Shown here: in pieces, positions 55,409-63,833 of the stretch
How the letters are laid out: each line of letters begins with the position of its first letter
Numbering within the stretch: position 1 is the stretch's first letter
Origin: Lachnospiraceae bacterium
GTDB taxonomy: Bacteria > Bacillota > Clostridia > Lachnospirales > Lachnospiraceae
DNA length: 64,000 nt
Assembly (NCBI GenBank): GCA_910574285.1
Contig: CAJTAL010000014.1
Location: forward strand, 39,218-103,217
Reading direction: 5' to 3'
Position numbers and translations under genes: made by a program
Notes under the pieces: model-generated
What the model saw: the letters and a program-made list of their open reading frames with translations, nothing else
Told to the model about the DNA's origin: nothing
Database searches by the model: none

Positions 55409-57397
55409 CTATTTTTGATTCCGAAACTGCATCGGCGTGGTATCATACGCTTTCTTAAACATCCGGTTAAAATGCTCTACATTCTGATACCCTACGGACA
55501 GCGCAATATTTTCTACCGTCATATTGCTACTCTTTAAAAGCGCCTTCGCTTTCTTCATCCTGATCTTCTTCACCAGCTCGCCAAAAGTCAGACCTGATTT
55601 TTCCTTTATATATTTCGAAATATATGGTTTAGACAGATAGAACTTTTCCGCCAGGTCATCCAACGTAATGTCGATATAGTTTGCTTGGATATAATTCATG
55701 ATCTCAATCATCCGCTCATCCTTGCAGCCGTCGGCATTCCCGATCTCCTCGATCTTATTCACCGCAACGGTAAGGGCCTCGATCGATGACTTGATGATAT
55801 CCGCGTCGATTCCAACACCCCAGAACGTCCTGCCATTGCAGACAATCCCCACATAAGAGACCGCTTTGGAGGAAGAACCTCTGGTGAGCGAGTGCTCTTC
55901 GTAGAACCGAAGCTCATAACTGATATTAAAGTATTGTTTGATGGCATTGCTGACCGCGTCCAGACGCCCGTTTCCCATGGCCGTAATCACCCTGGTATCT
56001 CCGCCGTGATTGATCGTCACCTCAGACGTAATCCCGTCTACCTGTTTGAAATGGCATTCATCTATATGGAACACCGGTTTCGTATTAATATAATGATCTG
56101 AAAAGATCTGGTATATCCAATCCGGATTCAATTCCTTATGCGCCTTATCGGATACATCTTTCACCAGATAACCGACTTCTTCCCGCATCTTCTGTGGCAG
56201 ATTGATTCCATGGCTCTGCTTCAGGATGTAATTGACGCCGCCTTTCCCGGACTGGCTGTTGATGCGGATAACATCCGAATCATATTTTCTTCCCACATCC
56301 TGGGGATCAATCGGCAGATACGGAACCGTCCAGGTACCGCACTTCTTCTCCTCTCTCCAGGTCATGCCCTTGGCGATGGCATCCTGATGAGAACCGGAGA
56401 ACGCCGTAAATACAAGATCTCCCGCATAGGGCTGACGGTCATACACCTGCATCCTCGTCAAACGCTCATAGGTTTCACGGATATGTTTCATATCAGAGAA
56501 ATCCAGCCCAGGATCTACGCCATGAGAATACATGTTCATTCCCATAGTCACAATATCAACATTACCGGTACGTTCTCCGTTTCCAAACAGAGTCCCTTCA
56601 ATACGGTCCGCCCCCGCCAGGATTCCAAGCTCCGCCGTCGCTACGCCGCAGCCTCTGTCATTATGCGGATGCAGGCAGAGAATTACATGATCTCTGTAAT
56701 TCAGATGTTTATTCACATATTCTAACTGACAGGCAAATACGTGCGGCATCGCATTCTCCACCGTGGTAGGGATGTTAATGATCGCTTTCTTATCCGCCGT
56801 CGGCTTCCATACGTCCAGTACCGCATTGCAGACTTCTACCGCATAGTCTACTTCCGTCCCGGGAAAACTCTCCGGGCTGTACTGAAACGTAAAGTTTCCG
56901 TCCGTCTCCGACGCCAGCTTCAGAAGAAGCTTCGCCCCGTCGATGGCAATCTGTTTGATCTCCTCTTTGCTCTTTCTGAATACCTGCTCCCTCTGCGCAA
57001 CGGAAGTCGAGTTGTACAGATGAACCACCGCATGAGGGGCGCCCTTCACCGCCTCGAATGTCTTCTTAATAATATGCTCTCTTGCCTGCGTCAGCACCTG
57101 CACCGTCACGTCGTCCGGAATCATATCCTTCTCGATCAGTGTCCGCATAAACTGATACTCCGTCTCTGACGCCGCCGGGAATCCCACCTCAATCTCCTTG
57201 AAACCGATATCCACCAGCATCTGGAAAAACTCAAGCTTCTCTTCCAAACTCATAGGTTCGATCAAAGCCTGATTCCCGTCACGCAGATCGACGCTGCACC
57301 AGATCGGCGGTTTGTCAACATACTCCTTTTTCACCCAATCATATGTGATTTCTGGCGGCATAAAATACGTTCTTTCATATTTGTTACAATTTTTCAT
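55409..57397 (-). CDS. leuA: 2-isopropylmalate synthase fused to AraC-type DNA-binding domain
   Basis: A single 662-codon frame. Residues about 30-330 form the LeuA catalytic barrel, with DLRDGNQAL (Arg39, Asp40) and the metal pair in HPHND (His243, His245). A linker domain follows. About 435-550 is the LeuA leucine-binding regulatory domain (EVTINHGGDTRVITAMGNGR and DADIIKSSIEALTVAV). Residues 560-662 form a complete AraC/XylS domain: LDDLAEKFYLSKPYISKYIK, then VENIALSVGYQNVEHFNRMF and TTPMQFRNQK. It catalyses the first step of leucine synthesis and may also bind DNA in response to leucine. No leuB, leuC or leuD lies next to it. GGAUG-type ribosome site upstream. Confidence 0.92.
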   Translation of the reverse strand: MKNCNKYERTYFMPPEITYDWVKKEYVDKPPIWCSVDLRDGNQALIEPMSLEEKLEFFQMLVDIGFKEIEVGFPAASETEYQFMRTLIEKDMIPDDVTVQVLTQAREHIIKKTFEAVKGAPHAVVHLYNSTSVAQREQVFRKSKEEIKQIAIDGAKLLLKLASETDGNFTFQYSPESFPGTEVDYAVEVCNAVLDVWKPTADKKAIINIPTTVENAMPHVFACQLEYVNKHLNYRDHVILCLHPHNDRGCGVATAELGILAGADRIEGTLFGNGERTGNVDIVTMGMNMYSHGVDPGLDFSDMKHIRETYERLTRMQVYDRQPYAGDLVFTAFSGSHQDAIAKGMTWREEKKCGTWTVPYLPIDPQDVGRKYDSDVIRINSQSGKGGVNYILKQSHGINLPQKMREEVGYLVKDVSDKAHKELNPDWIYQIFSDHYINTKPVFHIDECHFKQVDGITSEVTINHGGDTRVITAMGNGRLDAVSNAIKQYFNISYELRFYEEHSLTRGSSSKAVSYVGIVCNGRTFWGVGIDADIIKSSIEALTVAVNKIEEIGNADGCKDERMIEIMNYIQANYIDITLDDLAEKFYLSKPYISKYIKEKSGLTFGELVKKIRMKKAKALLKSSNMTVENIALSVGYQNVEHFNRMFKKAYDTTPMQFRNQK

Positions 57398-57474
57398 AAT
57401 CTACATCCTTTCTTTCTACTACAATATATTAATGGTTAATATTCCTTACAGCCAGTGAGAAATTATCCGCCTTG

Positions 57475-57503
57475 TTGCTTAAACTATTATAATAATGAAG
57501 CAA
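57475..57503 (-). promoter_or_regulatory. Candidate leuA promoter -10 within inverted repeat
   Basis: An inverted repeat TTGCTT ... AAGCAA (17-nt spacer) contains TATAAT (minus strand, 57486-57491), about 85 nt upstream of the leuA-type start. The -35 match is poor, as often seen for activator-dependent promoters. A possible autoregulatory site. No T-box or recognised riboswitch was found in the 57398-57612 leader. Confidence 0.35.
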
Positions 57504-57613
57504 TCCGTAGATCGGTTTCCTTGCTTTTCTACATACAGCTCTTAACAGGGATAATAATCATCAATTTTGTTGTTCTTTTTTAACCCTCCTTATCCTATCA
57601 TATGTATAAGAAA

Positions 57614-57644
57614 AAGGGAAGTGATAATTTTAATCACTTCCCTT
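57614..57644 (-). terminator. Terminator after sodium:solute symporter
   Basis: Perfect 12-bp stem (AAGGGAAGTGAT / ATCACTTCCCTT, seven-base loop), followed by a T-run on the minus strand. It ends the transcript of the symporter and isolates leuA. Confidence 0.85.
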
Positions 57645-57669
57645 GATGTATTTTATCCTTTTTTTCAAT

Positions 57670-57774
57670 TTCTCATTCATTACTGCTTATTTGCCAACCA
57701 TCTGCTTTTCCTGCTGTTATGCAGGCAGCTACGCAGGCGATCCGGCAGCCAGAAAAAGCAGATGGCTGACAAAT
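57670..57774 (-). pseudogene. Tail of a second small acid-soluble spore protein gene with inverted copy
   Basis: 57670-57716 matches the 3' end of the intact spore gene (21784 onward) with one mismatch and codes QQEKQMVGK then stop. Immediately beyond, 57746-57774 holds the same sequence inverted (about 25 of 28 positions), creating a large hairpin. The rest of the spore gene is missing. Confidence 0.65.
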
Positions 57775-57782
57775 CCTCCCTT

Positions 57783-59369
57783 TTATTCCTGCAGAGAGGA
57801 TTTCTTTGTGATCGTTACTTTCTCTTCGTAACAGGAGAATATCTTCTGAAGCTCACTTTCATTCTGCTTCTTTGTAAATAAGCTGATCACCGGCACGATG
57901 ATCAAACCGCCGACCATGGCGATCACGCCGGAGTTGATCGATGACTTGAAGATGTATCCAAGGATCGTCCCCCACCCTGTCACATCAACTCCTCCCAGTG
58001 TTACAAACAACTGAAGCAGTGCAATCGCGCATCCCCATACAAAGCATACGACAACGGAGAGCTTCGTAACTCCTTTCCAGTATAAACCATACAGGAACGG
58101 CGCCAGAAAAGCTCCCGCAAGCGCTCCCCATGATACGCCCATCATCTGCGCGATAAACGTTACCTCCGGATGTGCATCCTTGAAGATTGCAATCACTGCC
58201 GATACCAGAATAAAGAATACGATAAAGAGCCGCATAACAGACACTTGCTTCTGATCCGACATCCCCTTCTTAGACGCCGGCTTAATCACATCCAGAGTAA
58301 ATGTAGAACTGGACGTAAGCACCAGAGAAGACAGTGTCGACATGGATGCCGACAGAACCAGAACGATCACTACCGCTATAATGACAGAAGGAAGCGTCGA
58401 CAGCATGGTGGGCACGATTGTATCAAATAACGGTTTCCCCGTGGCTTCGTTGACGACTACTTCATCACTATAAAGTCTTCCGAAACCACCCAGGAAATAA
58501 CATCCCCCGGCAACAATGATTGCAAATACCGTTGAAATCACCGTCCCTTTATGTATGTCTTTCTCGCTCTTGATCGCATAGAATTTCCCGACCATCTGCG
58601 GAAGCCCCCAGGTTCCAAGGGACGTCAGCATGACTACAAAGAGAAGCGCCAGCGGATCCGGACCAAGGAAAGCTGAATATGCGCCCTCCCATCCCGCGTC
58701 GCCTGTGATTGACGCAAGCGTTTTCGTCGCCTCCAGCAGCCCGCCGTTCTCAGACAAGACGGCTCCGATTACCGCACAGATACCAAACAGCATGATAATC
58801 CCCTGGATAAAATCATTGATCGCCGTCGCCATATAACCGCCGAAAATGACATAGAATCCTGTTAACACCGCCATAATAGCGATAACCACCCAATAAGGAA
58901 TATCAAACACCAGGCCAAACAGACTGGATAATCCATTATAAAGCGACGCCGTATATGGAATCAGGAAGATAAATACAATAATAGAAGCCGCCACCTTAAG
59001 AGGCACGGAATCAAAACGCTTTCCAAAAAAGTCCGGCATAGTCTTCGCATCCAGATGCTGCGTCATAACACGGGTTCTTCTTCCGAGTATATTCCACGCA
59101 AGCAGAGAACCGATAAACGCATTGCCCAGGCCCGCCCATGTGGCAGACATTCCAAAGTTCCAACCGAACTGCCCTGCATAACCTACAAAAATAACCGCAG
59201 AAAAATATGACGTTCCGAACGCAAACGCAGTAAGCCATGGACCTACCCCTCTGCCGCCCAGCACAAATCCATCAACATCCGCCGCGTGTTTCCTGGAATA
59301 AAATCCCACATAGATCATAACCGCGAAAAACACAATCAGCATAATCACACACAATATTTCTTTTGACAT
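57783..59369 (-). CDS. Sodium:solute symporter (SSS family)
   Basis: A 528-residue transporter with about 13 membrane helices: VLGGRGVGPWLTAFAFGTSYFSAVIFVGYAG at the start, a Na+-site region FGTSYFSAV, and SASMSTLSSLVLTSSSTFTLDV in the middle, typical of the PutP/PanF superfamily. It takes up an organic substrate with Na+; substrate not recognisable (proline, pantothenate and acetate transporters are relatives). It fits a cell whose Rnf and decarboxylase pumps could make Na+ gradients. Single gene with a strong promoter, repeated operators and a terminator. Confidence 0.9.
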   Translation of the reverse strand: MSKEILCVIMLIVFFAVMIYVGFYSRKHAADVDGFVLGGRGVGPWLTAFAFGTSYFSAVIFVGYAGQFGWNFGMSATWAGLGNAFIGSLLAWNILGRRTRVMTQHLDAKTMPDFFGKRFDSVPLKVAASIIVFIFLIPYTASLYNGLSSLFGLVFDIPYWVVIAIMAVLTGFYVIFGGYMATAINDFIQGIIMLFGICAVIGAVLSENGGLLEATKTLASITGDAGWEGAYSAFLGPDPLALLFVVMLTSLGTWGLPQMVGKFYAIKSEKDIHKGTVISTVFAIIVAGGCYFLGGFGRLYSDEVVVNEATGKPLFDTIVPTMLSTLPSVIIAVVIVLVLSASMSTLSSLVLTSSSTFTLDVIKPASKKGMSDQKQVSVMRLFIVFFILVSAVIAIFKDAHPEVTFIAQMMGVSWGALAGAFLAPFLYGLYWKGVTKLSVVVCFVWGCAIALLQLFVTLGGVDVTGWGTILGYIFKSSINSGVIAMVGGLIIVPVISLFTKKQNESELQKIFSCYEEKVTITKKSSLQE

Positions 59370-59434
59370 CTCTCATTTCCTCCAAGTACCTTTCATTAAG
59401 TCCAGACCATCAAGCCCAGGTCATTGCAAATGCT

Positions 59435-59507
59435 CGCTTTAAAGCGTAACACTTTAAAGCGCTAAATTGTCCTTGACTATAGTACCACACCCGTGTATAT
59501 ATGTCAA
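59435..59507 (-). promoter_or_regulatory. Symporter promoter and CTTTAAAG operators
   Basis: On the minus strand TTGACA (59502-59507), 17 nt, TACTAT (59479-59484). Downstream of the start lie a perfect 12-bp palindrome CGCTTTAAAGCG (59435-59446) and a second CTTTAAAGCG core (59452-59461), 15 bp apart. The position suggests repression. Confidence 0.6.
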
Positions 59508-59518
59508 CATATTTTTCA

Positions 59519-59609
59519 TGAAGAGAGATTGACACGAAGAAAGATTTATATGAAGAGAAATTTACATGAAGAGATTTACGAAGAACGGTTTTATGAAGAA
59601 CAGTTCATA
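59519..59609. repeat. Imperfect 16-bp repeats upstream of symporter promoter
   Basis: Six degenerate copies of a unit like TGAAGAGAAATTTACA, at about 59519, 59535, 59551, 59567, 59579 and 59594. They lie directly upstream of the symporter -35 box. No open frame is associated. Confidence 0.6.
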
Positions 59610-59880
59610 TGTATTATATGATTAATTTCACTTTTAAAATAGGAAGAAATCGATTATCATCAGAAAATTGCAGATTGGCTCGTTGTCCGCGGGAATAAGA
59701 AACTTTATAGATATGATTATGCAGACTATCAAATAAGAGACCTATCAACCTCCGCTTAACCTTCAAAAAGTCAGATTTGCCAAGGCTTATATGGTCAAAG
59801 CCCCCTCTGCAAAGCCGCGGGGGCTTTGTTCTGCGCTACGCTTCAGTCGGGAATATTTTTGCGCTTCTTTAATGCTAAAT
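59610..59880. other. Intergenic region with short coding remnant and hairpin
   Basis: A plus-strand frame after a TAG at about 59641 reads a start-less 38-residue string containing DYHQKIADWLVVRGNKKLY and ending LSTSA before TAA at about 59758, perhaps the tail of a lost gene. At 59799-59830, CAAAGCCCCC and GGGGGCTTTG form a 10-bp hairpin without a long T-run. Nothing else is supported. Confidence 0.3.
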
Positions 59881-61170
59881 TTATATTTCCGCCGTAAACT
59901 CCCTGTAATACTGCTCCGCTTTTTCTTTCGTAATATGATAATGCTTTTGAAGCTTTGCAAGAATTCTCTCTTCCGGAATATCATCCTCCAGGCTACTCAG
60001 AATAAATATCCTGATACCTTCTTTTGTGATTTGATCCGTAACATCTTTCGTAACTTGTTCTGTTATATCTTTCGTGACTTGTTCTGTTACATCTTTCGTG
60101 ACTTGTTCTGTCACATCTTTCGTAACTTGTTCTGTAACATCTTTCGTGACTTGTTCTGTTACATCTTTCGTGACTTGTTCTGTTACATCTTTCGTAACTT
60201 GTTCTGTTACATCTTTCGTAACTTGTTCTGTTACATCTTTCGTAACTTGTTCTGTGAGTTCCCTTGTGACTTGTTCTGTTACATCTTTCGTGACTTGTTC
60301 TGTGAGTTCCTTTGTGAGTTTCTCCTTCATTCCTTCATACTTGATCTGCTCTATAGTACTCACATCTGTTACCTCCTTCCACAGCTCTTCGTTATCAGAG
60401 TAATCAATATACTCTGACACATTCACCATAAAATCATCCTTATGCGGATACATAATCAGGTTCAGAAAGCGAAAAAGCACGTAGCCTTCCTCTTCCTTGT
60501 CCCCATTATACACCTCGTCGCCTAATTTGATAACTATTAATGTCATCAAATCATAATTTTCTCTGGCAACTGCATTCTGAGCCGTGTTTTTCGTATTCAT
60601 CATCTCATAAACCGCTATGCTGTAACGTTCTTCCTTAGGGATATCATCTCTGCAGATGAAAATGCTGTAACACTTGGACAACTGGTTATAGTCTGTTCCC
60701 TGCAGAACCAGGGACAACTGGGAAGACAAACGCCTCGAAAGGTAATACATTCCTCTCTTCTCAATTGGATAATCTGTCTTGTAGGTTTTCTGCGGTTCTA
60801 CGTCGATATGTAAATTAACCTGTATATCTTTTGTGGAAAGTTGTGGATTCCTGGCTCGAAACGCCAGATCGAAATTAGATGTCTTCTCATTCAGATGATA
60901 GTATTCCGTGCTGTCTTTTCTGATCGGTGTATTGGTTCTGCCCGGTGAGACCTCCATAGTACTGGTAATCGTATCAGCCTCTATAAACTCCCTGATCTCC
61001 TGCCAACTGTAGTCCTTATACTCTACAGCCGTATCCCTTAATATTACCGCCAACACTTCCGGATGACACAGGATCGTCTTGCTCTGAATATCCTGCCCTT
61101 CTGTGTCGGAAGTAACTTGCATGGCGCTGAGCGTCTCCATGCTTCCCTTCATGCTGTTATTCATGTTCAT
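59881..61170 (-). CDS. Rpn-like PD-(D/E)XK nuclease with long tandem-repeat coiled coil
   Basis: A 429-residue protein of the recombination-promoting nuclease / PD-(D/E)XK transposase-like group. The likely core is TSNFDLAFRAR followed by NLHIDVEPQK (D ... E-x-Q). After a middle region come 11 copies of an eight-residue unit TEQVTKDV (two variants, TREL and TKDI), expected to form a helical rod, then a short C-terminal helical domain (EERILAKLQKHYHITKEKAE). The 24-bp units are nearly identical, so length should vary by slippage. It lies beside an IS element. Role unknown. Confidence 0.75.
   Translation of the reverse strand: MNMNNSMKGSMETLSAMQVTSDTEGQDIQSKTILCHPEVLAVILRDTAVEYKDYSWQEIREFIEADTITSTMEVSPGRTNTPIRKDSTEYYHLNEKTSNFDLAFRARNPQLSTKDIQVNLHIDVEPQKTYKTDYPIEKRGMYYLSRRLSSQLSLVLQGTDYNQLSKCYSIFICRDDIPKEERYSIAVYEMMNTKNTAQNAVARENYDLMTLIVIKLGDEVYNGDKEEEGYVLFRFLNLIMYPHKDDFMVNVSEYIDYSDNEELWKEVTDVSTIEQIKYEGMKEKLTKELTEQVTKDVTEQVTRELTEQVTKDVTEQVTKDVTEQVTKDVTEQVTKDVTEQVTKDVTEQVTKDVTEQVTKDVTEQVTKDITEQVTKDVTDQITKEGIRIFILSSLEDDIPEERILAKLQKHYHITKEKAEQYYREFTAEI
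60042..60318. repeat. 24-bp tandem repeat (11 units) in nuclease gene
   Basis: Unit of type ACATCTTTCGTAACTTGTTC plus four bases (plus strand). Eleven copies of the ACTTGTTCT core are counted, with a few silent third-base changes. Confidence 0.85.
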
Positions 61171-61398
61171 ATCACCTCATTCTGTCATAGATTTACAAAA
61201 TACGCTCTCTTCGCCAAATATATGACTCAATTCCTGTATTCCTGATTCTATAATGATATAAATATGAAGGGATGTCAATTTAAATCGCTCGACATATTAT
61301 GACAAATGAATTTTTTTACCTTTCCTATTTCTAAAAAACTATTTTCTGTTGGATATAATAACTAATTAAAAACAAAATTGTGTCTATAACTATTTTAA

Positions 61399-63090
61399 AC
61401 ACAATCATTCAGAGAAATACCGATATGTTCCAAGTTAGTTTAGTCAAGTGCTGATTGCATGGGTTCAAAACCAAGCTTTGCAAAAATCTCAAGATCTTTC
61501 TTCCGGGTATTTTTGAGATTCCATACATTACCACGTTTTTCCATTTTCATGCACCTGGCCATAAGCAGGATATCTCGTATCGATATCGTATTATCATGTA
61601 GTAATTTTATGGCTTCTATCATCTTTTGATGAATTTGACCTGCTATAAGCATAATAAATGAAAAGCCTTGCTCCTTGTAGTAATCCTGAAACATAAGGTC
61701 GTTGTAATCACCACGATTCTTAAGATACTGATAAAAGGTTTCGATACCCCAACGTTTTTTATATCCGGAAAATATTTCTTCGGGAGTCATTGCACTATTA
61801 CTTTGAAGGACATATACACCGAAATACTCCTTGTATTTCTCAAACCCTTCAGATGTGTATCCGGATTTGCCAAGCCCTATACTATGCTGATAATTGAACC
61901 GACTTTTTTCATTTTCGTCTATATCACGAAACACATAAATATAATCCGTTTCCGAAATCCTTTTTAACATATATTCAATCCGTGCATGTTTCTTACCAGA
62001 TCTATAATAGAAACTATCGGTATATTTCAACGACCGCATCACTTCTTTATAGACATTAATATGGGCAGGAACAGGAATGATATATGTGTTGTCGTTCGAG
62101 GCAAGGATTTCAAGGTTCTTCGCACTGTAAAAACCTCTGTCTATAACAAACAGTATTCCTGAAAATTTTATCAGGTCAGTGAGATCCTCGATTGTCGATT
62201 TATCATTGCAGACGCCGCGATACATTCTTGCAAACAACGGAAGTCCTGTATTGACATCATAACCCATAAGGAGATTTACCTGATCTTCTTTTAGGAGATG
62301 AAATTTATATCCTGATTCTCCCAAGTCATTTTCTTCTGAACAGGAACGGATTGCATGACCATCAATGGCGATTGCAGAAGAAGATTTCTTTACAGCCGCT
62401 ATTTCATAATTAGAAGCCCTTTGAGTCTTCCTCCCAAGATGATCAAAGAGAGTTCCCAGGGCGGTTCTCCCCATATGAAAGGAGAACGGTTTATATTCCT
62501 GAGCCAGCCAGCTTTGCTCATAATAGTTTTGCACCTGGTCAACATGAACAAAGTCATTTGCAAACAGTATGCTTGCATACACAAAGATCTGAGACGCATA
62601 ATCAATCGGGAAGAATTGTTTCAAGGAATCCAGTATGTCCTTCGCAACTGTCTCTATCAGGGCGTACTGGCCATACTCAAGAACAGTGATGTCATCTTGT
62701 GAATTCTCACCGAGAAACAAATGATAATTTTTATTAGGAATGAATCCCGTACCGGGAATGATTTTTCCAATACTTTTGCCGGTTTTCTTTCCCCACTTTC
62801 CACTGGGGAGTTGCACAGCGTTATACATATACACATAATAATGTCCACCGATCAACTTTATCTCGGTACATGGACCGGGACGGTATCTATTAACATCCTC
62901 AGGTATTCTGCTAGATTTCATATTTTCGCTCCTTGCATATCGGTAATATCTCCAAGAAAATATTACCATATATGAAGTAAACAATCAATCAATATGAAAT
63001 ATGTGAAAACCCTTGTTTTTAGTACTCCGAGGTGTTTTAGCAATTATTGATATCCATAGCACATATCGGTAATTTTATGAATGATTGTGT
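61399..63090 (-). mobile_element. IS1634-type insertion sequence
   Basis: Terminal inverted repeats of about 30 bp: left 61399-61428 (ACACAATCATTCAGAGAAAT and on) and right 63061-63090, matching at about 25 of 30 positions when inverted. They enclose one transposase gene. Flanking bases (TTTAA on the left, CTAAA on the right) do not form a clear target duplication. The right end abuts a truncated AAA/nuclease gene whose 5' half is not found on the left side, pointing to an IS-mediated deletion or recombination. The 228 bases left of the element (61171-61398) hold no recognised gene. Confidence 0.85.
61440..62921 (-). CDS. IS1634 family transposase (DDE)
   Basis: A 493-residue DDE transposase. 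Catalytic regions: AIAIDGHAIRS (first Asp), GILFVIDRGFYSAKNLEIL (second Asp) and FSGYKKRWGIETFYQYLKNR (Glu, YREK-like). Start at MKSSRIPEDV with AGGAG seven bases upstream; the open frame runs 21 codons further. It appears intact, so the element may be active. It lies inside inverted repeats at 61399 and 63090. Confidence 0.9.
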   Translation of the reverse strand: MKSSRIPEDVNRYRPGPCTEIKLIGGHYYVYMYNAVQLPSGKWGKKTGKSIGKIIPGTGFIPNKNYHLFLGENSQDDITVLEYGQYALIETVAKDILDSLKQFFPIDYASQIFVYASILFANDFVHVDQVQNYYEQSWLAQEYKPFSFHMGRTALGTLFDHLGRKTQRASNYEIAAVKKSSSAIAIDGHAIRSCSEENDLGESGYKFHLLKEDQVNLLMGYDVNTGLPLFARMYRGVCNDKSTIEDLTDLIKFSGILFVIDRGFYSAKNLEILASNDNTYIIPVPAHINVYKEVMRSLKYTDSFYYRSGKKHARIEYMLKRISETDYIYVFRDIDENEKSRFNYQHSIGLGKSGYTSEGFEKYKEYFGVYVLQSNSAMTPEEIFSGYKKRWGIETFYQYLKNRGDYNDLMFQDYYKEQGFSFIMLIAGQIHQKMIEAIKLLHDNTISIRDILLMARCMKMEKRGNVWNLKNTRKKDLEIFAKLGFEPMQSALD

Positions 63091-63833
63091 CTAAAGAAGG
63101 AGTGTTAGAAGCTGTACGGATTCTGCCCTCAGAACAAAACACTTTATTTGAATCCTTAATCAATAAGTTAGATGATTACCCCGAATTAAAAGTCATGCTT
63201 CATGACTTATTATTCATAGGAAAAGAAGTTCCTTATGTAGTTGGTCTCCACTCCGTCGAGATGGCTCTCATGTTCGGCTTTGTAAAAAAATCAAACAACA
63301 ATATTGTGATAGCCAACAGAATCTTTGAGACATTATTGTACAACCTCTTCCTTGCTTCCCCCTCTATGCAGCAGAAGCCGATTTATGACAAAGCGCTTCG
63401 GGATAAAAACCAGTTTGTCTGCGACGGATATCTGGACATGCAGCGAGTGTTGGAAAAATTTGTAATCCATTTCAATGATTTATACGGCGACAAACAACAG
63501 TCCTTTCTCGAAGAAGAAGGCAGACGTTATTTTCTTCTCTACCTGCGCCCGATCATTAACGGCTCCGGTAATTATTGCATTGAAACACAGACCCGCAGCA
63601 TGGAACACACAGATGTTATTGTAGATTATCATGGAGAACAGTTCATCATCGAATTAAAGCTCTGGCGGGGAAACGCATATCAGGAACGCGGTGAAAAACA
63701 ATTATTAAACTATCTGGAATATTATCACCTGGATATCGGATATATGCTCAGCTTTAATTTTAATAAGAAGAAACAGATCGATATCCGAGAATTACAGATT
63801 GGAAATAAACTTCTTATTGAAGCGGTTGTGTAG
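63081..63833 (+). pseudogene. AAA-ATPase/PD-(D/E)XK gene, 3' half only
   Basis: From codon four onward (KEGVLEAVRILPSEQNTLFE) it is strongly similar to the second half of the gene at 460-2040, including RRYFLLYLRPIINGSGNY and the nuclease core HTDVIVDYHGEQFIIELKLWRG. The ATPase half with Walker motifs is absent. The open frame begins at an ATG inside the right inverted repeat of the IS, so the first three residues come from the element. It could still yield a 250-residue nuclease-domain protein, but no ribosome site is evident. Confidence 0.8.

Noticed and set aside
57398..57612. T-box or other riboswitch before the leuA-type gene
   Set aside because: No T-box AGGGUGG-type core, no terminator/antiterminator pair, and no run of leucine codons was found in the leader.
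59799..59830. Intrinsic terminator for the nuclease gene
   Set aside because: The 10-bp hairpin is real but neither strand has a following T-run, so termination is not supported.
60042..60318. Possible CRISPR array
   Set aside because: The 24-bp units are contiguous with no unique spacers and are in frame with a protein; no cas genes are present.
60074..60403. Plus-strand repeat protein frame rich in CSVTSFVT
   Set aside because: Antisense reading of the 24-bp repeat in the nuclease gene.
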